Shown here one piece after another: positions 51,001 through 63,000 of a stretch of 64,000 bases of DNA. The DNA lies in NCBI GenBank assembly GCA_964035575.1, contig OZ037872.1:62001-126000 (forward strand), in the 5' to 3' direction. A program made the translations under genes and the position numbers. Every line of letters starts with the position of its first letter. Within the stretch, counting starts at the first letter, position 1. The stretch comes from Rhynchopus sp. YZ270_cl-10. Taxonomy: Eukaryota; Euglenozoa; Diplonemea; Diplonemida; Diplonemidae. Under the pieces are notes generated by a model. That model ran no database searches. It saw only the letters and a program-made list of their open reading frames with translations, and was not told the origin of the DNA.

Positions 51001-54000
51001 CAGCAGCGCGGGCACAGCCAGCAGCGGTACGCACCAGGCGTGATGTCGATCTCCCATCTGATCTGCATGTCTGCTGCGGTGGCCTTGTTGCCTGCATCGA
51101 CGAAGACACCTTGGATCTTGTGTGGGTAGTACTCCTCGCTAGCGAGGGGGTATGAGTCCTGGTGGTTCAGCACGTCCACATCCGTCGGCTTGCGCGGGTT
51201 GACGTGCGCACCAATTTCCAAGTTAAGCCTGAAGTGCTCTTGCTGCTCTGGTGTCATGAGGCTGTACTCACGCAGGTGGTGACGCAGCGAGTCGCGTTCC
51301 TCAGGGCTCACACACCAGTCATACGCATAGTGGTAGCGTGACTGGCACTCAGGGCCACGCTCCTTGAAAGCAAACTCGGCGCTCTTCGCATTCTGGTTTG
51401 TGAGGCGCCGCTTCAGGTTCAGCAGAAGCATCACAATGAAGGGGACAATGACGACCACGACAGGCAGCACGAGCCACACCACGTAGCGGGCGTAGTAGTC
51501 CATACGAACGGAGCAGGCGACGCTGATCATGGCCAGGGACGGCGACGACGAGCCGCCTGCACGGAAGAGGTTTGTGAGCATGGCACCCCACTGCACGGAG
51601 AAGGAGCCCGAGAGGGCGATGACTTGGATGTGGTTCATCAACATCTTGATGATGACAGAGAGATTTGAGGACTCGCGCACGACATCCCCCGTCTGCAGGT
51701 TTGTCGACACCATGATGAAGATGATCAGCAGGATCGCGAGCACCGACAGTGCCAGGAAGAGGTAGTTCAGCGACCGGTTTGGGCACTTGATGCATTCATC
51801 GCCGTACTTAGCGTAGCCTTCAGGTGCGTCCTCGCTGCTCTCATGTCTGCACACACCGCACATCGGCCCATCACTTCCCGACGAACACTGTACCCTCGAG
51901 CGCTCTGCATCAGGCGTCTGCAACGTCGTCAGCGGAGTGTGCTGTCCTATCCCTGGCCACACGTCGCCACCAACACAGAGGTTTGCCTTGCATTTGAAGG
52001 TACGGTAGGTTACGGGCTCGCGGAAAAAGCCGGACTTCGTGAGGATGACGCCGTTTCCGTGGCATGTGAGGCCGTCCTCGCATTCACCACATTCGAAGAG
52101 ACATTCATAGCGCTTCTCGTCGCTGACGTGGCGCATGGGGGAGTTGAAGCCGTCGTCGGGGTTCTTGGGGCCGCTCTTCTTTTGTTTGACGTTTTGTGCG
52201 TAGCAGCCGATCTCGAAGGAGTAGGCGAACTGCGGGCACGACTCGGACGTTGTCGCACAGCACGGCAGTGCCGACACATCTACCTCAATCCGCGTTGCGG
52301 CTGTCGCGTTCGTGTTCACATTCAACGTCGTCCCCAGGAGCTGCTTTGCAGCGTCGTTCGGGTCCTCATACGCCGCAAACTGCAGTCTGCACGTCACCCC
52401 CCTCCATATCCTGAACGGGCTCAGCGTCGCACGGATACGCGAATCGTCACCATCCGTACCCATGTCCACGATGTTCAGTGTAGGGCTCTGCGTCACCGAA
52501 TAGTCGCACGCCTCCTTCTCCAGGCGTTCAATCTCTGCAACTGTGTACTCGATGCCACGTAGTGCGAGCAGGAGCGGGCCCTTGATAGGGTCGCGGAACT
52601 GCGGCACCGTGTGCGATATCTGCACGGAGAGACCTGACGCGACGTCGGTGTCGCTGAAGCGCATGTCACCTGTGCTGAGGACGTTGCCTGCAATGTCCAC
52701 GGCTTCAATGTTGTAGTCGACTGTGATCGTCACGTCGTTTCTGATCTGTGTCTGCGGGGATGTGCGCCAACGAAGCATATGCGGCACACCACGTTGCACC
52801 ACAAAGGTAGACACATACGCAGGGTGCTGTTGTGACACACACTCAGCAGACCCCAGGTATGGCAACTCGGTCCCTAGCACCGACATCACAGAGAGGTCCT
52901 TCCCCTGCACAACGTGCGGCCCTGTGCACGGCGGCAGAGGTGCTATCGTTGCAGTAGGTGCCCGCACCTCCTCCACCTTGATGCCGAACGTCGTCGAGCG
53001 TGGCTGGTGTAGTGCAACCTGGAAGGTCGCAACGCCGTTGACAACCTCAATAGCATTGCCACTAGGCCTCTCGCCGTTGACGTCCTGTATGTCGACGCAT
53101 TCTGTGGTCCCATCGCAGGTGAAGGCAGGCCCCGAGTGTGGGAGGCACGTTTGCACGTCGGGAGGGTTCTGACATGTCTGTGGCCCCAACCAGACAGAGC
53201 CCACAAGCTTTTCGATGCGGATGGTCACAAAGCGGCCCTGTGTCGTGTCAAACTCGAGCAGGTCGTTCCCCTCCTCGTCCTTCACAGTGACGTGCACAAA
53301 GAACGAATCTGTCACGTTAGTTGCCTTGAGCGACGGTATAACGTGTGCAACACGGACGCCCAACTGCTTAGCCTCTCCGACATGTGCCGGTCCCACCACT
53401 GCCTGTGCACGCGCCAAGGCATTGGTGCAAGGCAGCTGCGAATCGCATGAAGTAGACACCTTGATCTGCGACGTCGACGGCTTCCCCAGGATAGGGGTGA
53501 TCAGCGCCGTTGCTGTACTCTGCAGCAGGGCTGCGGCACGGCTGCCGCTTTGCAGGTACACTGAGCACTGCGCAGGGTTCTCGCAGCACTGGATCCGCAC
53601 CTCATCAGAGTACTCTGGGTACGGGAACAGGTTCACACACTGGTAGGGACAGCCTGGGTATTTGATGCGCATGGAGCACGGCGACAGGAGCACTGCAGGC
53701 ACCTCGCAGGAGTATGTTTTGTCCTCGCTTTTGAGTGTGAGGAGTGCACGGAGACGCTCCGAAGGTGCCTGGGACAGGGCCAGGTCGTAGTAGTCGCCAT
53801 CGATGTTCATCTCACGCCCGTAGAGCTGCGGCCTTGTGGTGGTGAAGCGAGACGGCGAGAAGGCGCACAACCGCTGCGTGCAGTCCTCCTGGCAGGTGAT
53901 CGTCTCGATGCTCTCCTCCAGCGTCAGATCCGGGAGGGTGTACCCAAAGTCGGTCAGCCCCGCGCCGTAGAACTCAAACGTTGCTTTGTACCACGTCCCC

Positions 54001-57000
54001 TCCTTGCCCCAGATGTTCATCGGGTTTTGGTTGCGTCCGTACGCCGCAATGCCGAACGCATCGAAACGTGGGTCACCCAAGCGCCGTGTCGCCTGTGCAC
54101 TGGGCCCTTCATCGCTCAGGTCTGGTGTGTTCCACTTGCAGAGTTCACGAGAGTACCTGTCTTCAACACCCCACATGCCCTTAGCTGTGGGTTCGTGCGG
54201 GGGCGCTGTGGGGTCTGTTTGCGGTGGGAGGCAGCGCGGCCAGGGGGACATGGTCTTGACACGCACGAAGACCTCGTGGACACCAGGGAAGCTGCCCACG
54301 GTGTTGTCGTTTTCATCCAGCATCCTGAAGCGCGGTTGCACAACGAGGTCCCTGTAGTTCGTGAGGGTGTACTTCGGGATGCCGTCAGCACTGTCGGGGT
54401 AGATGCTGCCGCGTTCGTCGAAGATGACACGGTTCGGGCGTCCCTCCTGAATCGTGAACGGCATCGTCACGTCCGGAAGCCCTGTGTTAGGTAGCGACAG
54501 CGTTGCCTCATACGTACCCTTCGCAGGGTTGTGCAGTCGCACGTTGCGGAACTCGGCACGCATGTTGCTCAGGAACGCGACGGCCTTCCCCTCCTGCAGT
54601 GGCACCCCGTCGACACTGCCAACACACGTCGTCTGGAGCAGCGGCACGGACGAGAGCTGTGTTCCCTCAGCCGACGTCAATGTCTTTGTTGGGTACACCG
54701 ACAGCACCACTCGTGTGTTGCCTCCGAGCAAAGTGTGCGTCTGCTGCACTGCTTCAAAGTGGTTCTCAATAACACGCCCAAGGTAGTTCCCGTTCCAAGA
54801 GAATTTCCCCCTGGCAGAGTCAGTGATGAAGAGGCGCAGTGACGTGTCCGTCTTGGCCTCAACAAGCTTGCTTATCAGGTCTGCGTGCAGCCAGTCCGCT
54901 GTGGCATTGCTGGTGTTCGCAGACGCATACTCACCGAACACCGTCGTCTCATTCTGCGAGCGCAGCACACCACTTGCCCGCGTCAGCACATCAGACGACA
55001 TGAGCAGTCTGTAGTCGAAGTCTGTGCGGCGGAGGTGATTGTGCCTCAGGTCGTCTGACTTCGAGAGTTTGACGCCGAGACTTCCGGACGGCAGAACTGA
55101 CACGGGGAGCTTCGACTGCGTCAGCAGCGCGCCTGTGTAGGGGTGGCTTGTGCCTGGTGCGAAGTCGCCAAGGACTAAGGACTCTTCAAGGTTGAAGACA
55201 CGCATCTGCACGGGGTCGTCGACCACACGGAGGAACTGCTCCACGGAGACGCTAGCTTCAGAGAAGGACTCAAGCTCGTCAGCGACAACGAACGCTGTGC
55301 GGCCCTCTTCGTTGCGTGCGATGTGGCCTGTGCCGCATGTGGCGTCTGAGGAGGCACGGTTTGCGTTGTTGAAGCCGCACGCCGTGCCGCAGCAGAGCGC
55401 AGGCTTCACTTTGTACATGCGCGCAGTGGCCCTGTGTGCAGGGGGGATGCTGCCGCAGTTCAGAGTGCATGAGTCCACAAAGGTTGCGGGAAGGCGTGCA
55501 ACGTGCTCGTCTGTTTCCGCATCCTCAAGCACACACTGGTACGCACCTGTACGCAAGGGGAAGAACTTCCACCCCTTCAACAAGACGTCACCCTCCGCAA
55601 GGCGGTACATCTCTTCGGGCTCGACCCACGCAAGCTTTGACGACCCGACGTACGCTGCTGAGCAGTCCACCAGGTGCATCGTCACTGCGATAGGGGCGAG
55701 ACCTGCCACGGCGATGGAGTCCTTTCTGCTGTAGACTGTGAACGTGACTGTGAAGGTGAGCTGCTCAAACTCGTGTGCACTGGTCTGCAGGAACTGCACG
55801 TCGCGGCCCGTCATCGACGTGGAGAATATCTTGAGCTGCGAGAAGAGGTACGTCTTCGCCTCGCTGCCCAGCGACGCTTCCGCACCCCCCACCTCTAGGA
55901 CCAATGCCTCGGGCAGCTTCGTGGCGTCCACCTCTGCCTTGAAGTACCAGTCTGCGTTCGACACCGCCTTCCCTCCGATGTCCACAATGCGCAGCTCCGG
56001 CTGTGGGTACAGCTCCTCACGGTTGTTCGAGAAGGCGGGCGGCTCGACAGCGAAGCTCACCCCCACCGCATCACCTACACGGATCTCAAGCTGCACACTG
56101 TCCGTAAACACAGGCTCGTTCAGGTGGGCCTCATAATAGCTCACCGTCAGATTGTACAGCCCTGCGACAGGAAGCTTCACATACAATGCGTCGAAGAGGG
56201 CACGCCCTTCTACTACTTCCTTTTCTGTTACAGAATTCGGTCCAAACTGCAGTTCACTTGTAGAAATGATACGCACGCGACCGATGTGGGGACGTGTCCA
56301 CACATTGCCTACCATGGAGTTCTGTTCATCTAAGAACACGACTGCCACTGGGGTCAGGGTGACGGTGGTGCCGCTCTTCTGGACAGGCACGTAGTCGTCG
56401 CCGCAGTCCTGCGAATAGGAGGCCTCGTCTGCACAGAGGAAGAAGGCGTCGATGGCCACTGCGTCGCCAATAGCGATGTAGACGGCGTGGGCGTTGATGG
56501 GGGAGAACTCCTGGCCGTCCATGCTCAGCTCAACGGTGCCGTGGTAGGGCGACAGGGCAGGGGGCTGCAGGCACAGAACCTTCAGGGTGCTGAGGAAGAT
56601 CGCAGTGCTCTCGACGCCGTTGATCCTGCACAACGCATGCGACGTCTCCAGGAACCCAGCACCGGCCACGACAAGCGCAACATATTCGTTGTACGGCCCA
56701 GAGGCCTCTGCCTGGATGAGTCTACCGTGCGTGCCGGAGTGGAAGTCAACAACAGGCCCCGCAATGCCCTCAGCAAGCAGCAGCGTTTCCAGCACCGCCT
56801 CGCCAAGTGGTGTGCTGCGTAGGTCGTCGAGCGACGCATCAAAAGGATATGCCCAGCGCAGAGCGTTGCCCGCACTACCCGGTGTGGCCACGTTGCGGAT
56901 GATGGGTGTGTCAATGCGTTTGAATGCGACGCGGTTCTCTGTGTACCGCACATCGGTCTGGCTGCTCATGGACACCTCAATGGGGATCTGCTGGCACTCC

Positions 57001-60000
57001 GAATACCCTGCAGTAGGCGGCTTTGTGTAGCACAGCACAGACAGCTCCGCTTCCGACACAAGACCCTCTGCGGGGAGGCGGTACTGCTTCTGTACGTCCT
57101 CCACAATGAAGGTGCCGTTCAGCTCCTGTTCACCTGCTTTGCACAGCGGGCGGTCGTCCACCCCCATACGGGCAAAGCCTTCCCCACGCACCACAGTGCG
57201 TGTCTGTGCTGTCGGCGCGTCGCTCACATTAGGCGTCACAGATGCAGCATTGAAAAGCCCGAGAACGCTCATAGAGAGTTTCGATGTAAGCGACAACACC
57301 ACCAGGGCACGGCGGACAGGGTCGATGTGCGTGGCAGCTACGATCTCTGCGTCGCCTGCGTTGCTGCCGTAGCCCATCTGGCGTGTCACCCCTGGCAGGA
57401 AGGATGCTGCGCTGACCACCTGCACGAGGCTTGGGGAGGCCGTGCTTTCGTGCCCAAAGGTGATGTACAGATTTGCTGTGTCTGGGTCGACGTCGACGGA
57501 GACGATGCCAGTGTACGCACTGCTAGAAGAGGTGTCCACTTCAACCGATGCAGAGTGTACACGGGCACATGCCCCTCCGTCACCACCACGTTCCTCCCAG
57601 GTGCAGCCAGCGTCCTCGCAGAAGAGCTTGCTCTCCTGCAGCGTACAGACAGAGTCCTCATAATCCAGCCAGTGTTGCGGGTCCTTCAAATTCCGCATGT
57701 CCATTCTCTGCACTGCGTAAGAGGATGTGCTGTTCTCATCCGCGTGGCGAACCCTCGCAAACAAAATGGCGTCCGTCGAAAGCGGCTCAAACTTCTTCAG
57801 TCGCGACCCTCCCAGCGCAGTCAGCGGCACAAACTTCTCAAGCCTCGCGCACGCATAGATGATGCAGAGCGACGGACGCAAGAAGAGGATCGACTTTAGT
57901 TGGACCTCCCCGTCTTCGGTGTTGAGGACCAGTTGCCGGAGCATGCTCGTCCCCTGCTGGTCCTTCCCAAGGACAACGAGGTAGGTGATGTCCTGCACGT
58001 AGTGTGCGAGGCTCGTCACCTCGCTCATCTGTGCGAGGTGGTACGGTGGTGATTCTGGCGCAAACTTCGTCTCGTGGTCAAGCCTGATGATCGACATGTA
58101 GAACTGGTCGAGGCCCGTCCTGCTGACTACAACGAGGAGACGTTCCGCAGCAAGGTATGTCCAGTCGATGATGCCGTCCACATCTCCTGGCTGTGTCGCC
58201 AACAAAGCTACAGACACCAGCGGACGTACCTGCGCCATTTCCTTAGAGACCTCCTCCCCTTTGTGTGTCCGCAGCAGCAGCGTCGTCGCCGTGGCACTGA
58301 GGACCAGGGCAGGCACTGTCTCCTTCGCCGTGTTCTCAAAATGGACCTGCTGCCCGACATTGCACGTTCCGAGTGCGCACGTATCTTCGTCTGTGACCGG
58401 CCGTGGTCCACGGTATGCTGTCAACCCAAACACACTGCCGTCACCTAGAATGGAGAGGCACAGCTCGCATGCTTTGGAGAAGTGTGTGTAGAAGCGTGCG
58501 ATGTACGGTGTCGTCGGGTCGGACACAACAACGTAGGCAAAGCTGCCGTCGGTAAAGATGCCTTCGATAGTGAGGCCAAGCACACCTGCACCGCCAGTGT
58601 CCGTGATGTGCACACCCACAAGGCCAAGGTACGACGCACGGAAGTCGAGCGAGCTGGACTTGCCGTGCCGCCCCCACGCCTCGACTACCAGTGACGTGGC
58701 AGAGGGGTCGCGCGAGCCTCCACCCGCAAGGATGATCTCAAAGTCATCGCGTGTCCCAGACATATCAGAAGACTTGAACATCACCATCCCCCCACGAAGG
58801 CCAGACGTCGCTACGTCCCGCTGAATGCCGTTCGGTGAGTTCACTGTGTACCCACGTCCGATCTGCGGTGTGCCCAGCTCGTCCAGCGCATCCGTGCACG
58901 TGGCCCCCGCGTAGCCTTCTTCACAGACCTCGCATTTGCGTCCGGCATAGAAGCCCAAGGTTGCGTCTGCATAGCACACACACTGCCCGGTCTCACGCTC
59001 GCAGGTACCACGCAAGTTGCAGAGACACTCCTTGTCGCAGTTCTCCCCGTAGTACGATGAGTGGCACGTCGTGCAGTTGCTCTCTGCAGACCAGAAACCG
59101 TGCTCCGCGTCTGAGTGGCACACGCAGGGTTGGAAGTCGATAACGTGGAGGTGGCGGAGCAGGCAGCGTCCGTGTGCACACGTGTCCACATCACAGTGCA
59201 CGTCGCAGGCGCGTGTCTCATAGCCTATGTAATAGTCCGCCTCGCACACACAGTGCCCGGTGGCGTCGCAGTCGCCATGCACGCACTGCTCGGAGGTGCA
59301 CTCCTTATCGCACGACACCCCGTAGATTCCAGCGACACAGTCTCTGCAAAAGCTGCCGTTGAAGTTCCCTGTGCAGCTGCCCTCCTCGCACGAGCCGTCT
59401 GGCGAGGTTGTGTTGCAGACACCAAACCCGCAGGGGCACACGCTCAGGCAGTCGGGGGAGTAGATCCCAGGCTGGCAGTCGCGGCAGTTCGCACCGCTCC
59501 AGTATCCGTTCACTTTGTCTGAGAAGCACTCACAGACACCGGACGCGTCGCATACGCCGTGTCCATTGCAACCCGTCTCTGCGTCTGCGCTGCAGGGAAG
59601 CGTACACTGCAGGCCGAAGAGGTCTGCCTCGCAAGCACAGCGCTGGTGGAGGCCTGAGTCGAGAGGGTCCCAGTCGCACACACCACGCTCACTGCGGCAG
59701 TTCTCCGCACTGCACGTAGAGGTGTACTCCGTGCACTGATCCCCGGTGTAGCGCAGGTCGCAGTCCAGGCAGAAGGCACCCTCCCACTTCCCCTCTGCCA
59801 TGCGTGTCCCTGTTGCACAGGCGTGATGCTGCGGGAGTGCATACGCACCCCTCGGGGTGAAGGCGATCGTCCCGTCGAAGCTAGCCTCCTTTGAATAGCC
59901 GCCCACCACGAGCACACCTATGCCGCTTGTCACGGGGCTCATCATCGCACACGACTCTGTGGCGTTGCGCCCGACTACCGCGCACGACGCGTTGATCGAG

Positions 60001-63000
60001 AGCTGGTCGTGCACTGCCTGGAAGATGCGCTGTGTCGTGACCTCCTCTTGCAGCACCTTCGAATGCTGCTGCACAGGCACCTTCTGCGGGAGTGGAACGT
60101 GCTGTGCAGTAGTCGCATCACGGTCCCGAAGGCGCACATCCTTGCCCCACTCCGTAAACACCAACCTTGCGCCGGCGATGCTGTTCAACGTCACTGGGTA
60201 GGACTCGTTTGCTATGGAGCGTGACCCAGAAGCACAGCGTTGGTCGCGGCAGTCGCTGCTCCAGGTTGCACGGTACTCCCTAGGGGTGAAGAGGAACTGG
60301 CACGGCCCGGTCCCCACCACTGCGAAGGACACCTTGGATTCGAGGGGCAGCTTCTTGAAGAGCGCCGCATCGAGACGTAGGTTCCACTCCCCACCAAGGA
60401 TCGTTGCGGTGCTGCGGTTGGCCAGTGCTGCCAGGGACATGCGCCCACGGTGCGTGTCAAAGATTTCGTACGTCAACCCCGCCTCCACCTCCACACCGTT
60501 GTGCAACTTCACAAAGTCCCTTTCAAAGCCTTCCGGCATGAGATACACGGCTACGCCACTGTCACCGCCCTCCTCAGGGCAGAACCCATCTGCCTCCTTC
60601 AATGAAAGCGTCACGACAGAAGCGTCCATCCCATTGTGCTGCAGCACATCGAGGAAGGCGAACACTGCCACATCCGAGTCTGACACACGGAGCGGGTCGG
60701 GACCACGTCCACAGCAGGGCTCGTCGTTGCCGAATCCGCAGTTGTGAGCCTTGCAGTCCTCCGCAGTAAGGCATGCAGCGGCACTGTCGCACGGCGAAAG
60801 GGATGTATCCGCAGACACAGTGTACGTAATGGAGAAGACGGACGTACGGTCGTTGTCGACGTATTCACAAGCGTCGCCCCACGCCTCTTCGCCGCAGTTA
60901 CAAACTCCCACACCTCGCACACCAACACAGGAGTACCCCGAGCAGACAACCGGTGTGCACACACCACCCCCTTCACTAGACCACGAGCAGGACGGCGCCT
61001 CGCAAGTGTCCGCGGTGTCTCCACAGACGCCCTGCGGAAGGGGACACTGCCGGATGCACCCTGCACCAAAGTACCCTGGCGAGCATTCCTCGCAGTCGTC
61101 CCGCCCAACCACCGCCACCTCGACATAGCTGAACATAATGCGTGGGTTGTAGTCTCTGTACGCAAACCCCCCAAAGCGGTACGCCGTGTCCAGCGCAGAG
61201 CGTTGCACGGCATCCTCAGCCCAAAGAGAGTGGAAGCCGCTGTGCAGCCACCCCGCAGTTGGGTGCGACCACGCATACTCGGTGCTGTACTCCGCAAGCT
61301 TGCCTGGCACAATTGAGGGGTACATCTTGCTGCACTCCATGGTGCAGCCCCTGGGCAGCGCAAGCTTCTGTCCAACAGGAGAGCATCCTGGCGTCTTGTC
61401 GGACACTTTGCACACACGGCCTGCTTGGTGCACATCGTCCGGCCACACATCCTTGCTTGTAGAAGTGCTTGGGTATGTTGCAGGACAGCACTGCCGTGTG
61501 GGGATCGGCAGTCCGTCTTGGTCGGTCCCGTCCATCACTGCCACCACACCGTGGAGCAGATCTGTTTTGTGCAGAACGCGTTTGCAGCCTGAATATGCGG
61601 GAACGTTCACACCGCTCATGACCTTGGTGTAGTACTCTTCGTTCTTTGCGTCCTTCCATGTGACACCCTGCAGGCGGCCTGGTGGGTAGCATGCAGAATC
61701 TGGTGGGTCGAGGTCCGGATGTGAGTAGGTCTTGCGAAGCTCCTCGGGGTCATATGCCCAGAAGTAGATCGCGCTCTTGAAGGATGTGAACCCCTGCATG
61801 TTCACCGGCGCGTCTGTGTCCCACACCACCTTGGTATCCCAGACACCACTGTCCGGCATGATGCGTGTCTCCAACAGCACGTCCCTCTGCTGCGATCCGT
61901 ACTGCGGCATGGGGTACTTCACAGGGCCGTTCTCGCTCACGAGGTTGATCCCAAGGTTCGTTGCACCGCCTTTGTAGGCAATCCAGTAGAAGGCAACCAC
62001 GTTGCCAGCTTCCGAGACGGGCGTGATGTTGGATGGGTCCAGGAGCGTCGAGTCTGCCTGCATGTCTGGGGTGGGGACAACCTCAACGGAGATGCCTGCG
62101 TGGGTGCGTCCTACACGATAGAGACGTACGTGGCCTCGTTTTGTGTCGAGACAACGTGGCCGCTTCTGGTACTGGTACAGCAGGTTGTTTCCGTTGCAGC
62201 CAGGTACCGAGAGACAGCCTGAGTCCAGATCAGGTGTGGAACCGCCATTGCCGTTGCCGCCCTTAGGTTCACCACCATTGGGTTCGCCGTCAGCCAGCAC
62301 CTCTGCGAAGTGCCCGTCCCCCTTCTCGTCGCTCTCCTCCTCAATGAGGTGCCTCAGAGGCACCACCAAATAAGGCCCAACAATGGCCAGTGGGTTCTGC
62401 CCCTTCTCAAATGTCTGCTCCGACACAAGATAAGTGGACTCTCCATCCCTTAGTATCATGGGCTTAGGAAGCCCACCCACTGCCCATTCATAGAGCTGCA
62501 CGCCAAGGCCGTTGTCGTATATGAAGAAAGCGGTTTCCACGCCGCCGGATTGGCCGTTCTTTTGGAGAACAAAGCCGGGGTGGGCCTGGGCGTGGGAGCA
62601 GAGTTTGACGTTTGGTGCGGCGGCTCCGAGCATCTTTCTCTCCGCAACACCGTCATACATGTAGACATCGAGGCGGGTGGGCGTGGTGTACAGGAAGCTG
62701 CTTTTCTTAGTCTTGAGGTCGCCACCCGGCTCCACCTTGGCAGATGTATCCACCCCCTGCGCAAGGTAGAACACAAAGGCGTCGCCATTGCCCTGCACAA
62801 CCGTCGGGTAAGACACAAAGTGGTTGTCAATCGATATGCTCTGTATCTTCTCCGGTGCGCCAGTCGTTGAATTGATCAGCGCCTTGAAGAGCGTGGGACC
62901 TTGCGTCCACTTGTCGCCCCCAGGGTGCTGCGAGGCCACAAAGAGAAGAACATCCGTTTCGTAGCCGTGCGGTGCAGTGCCGCGCTTAAGGGGGAACACA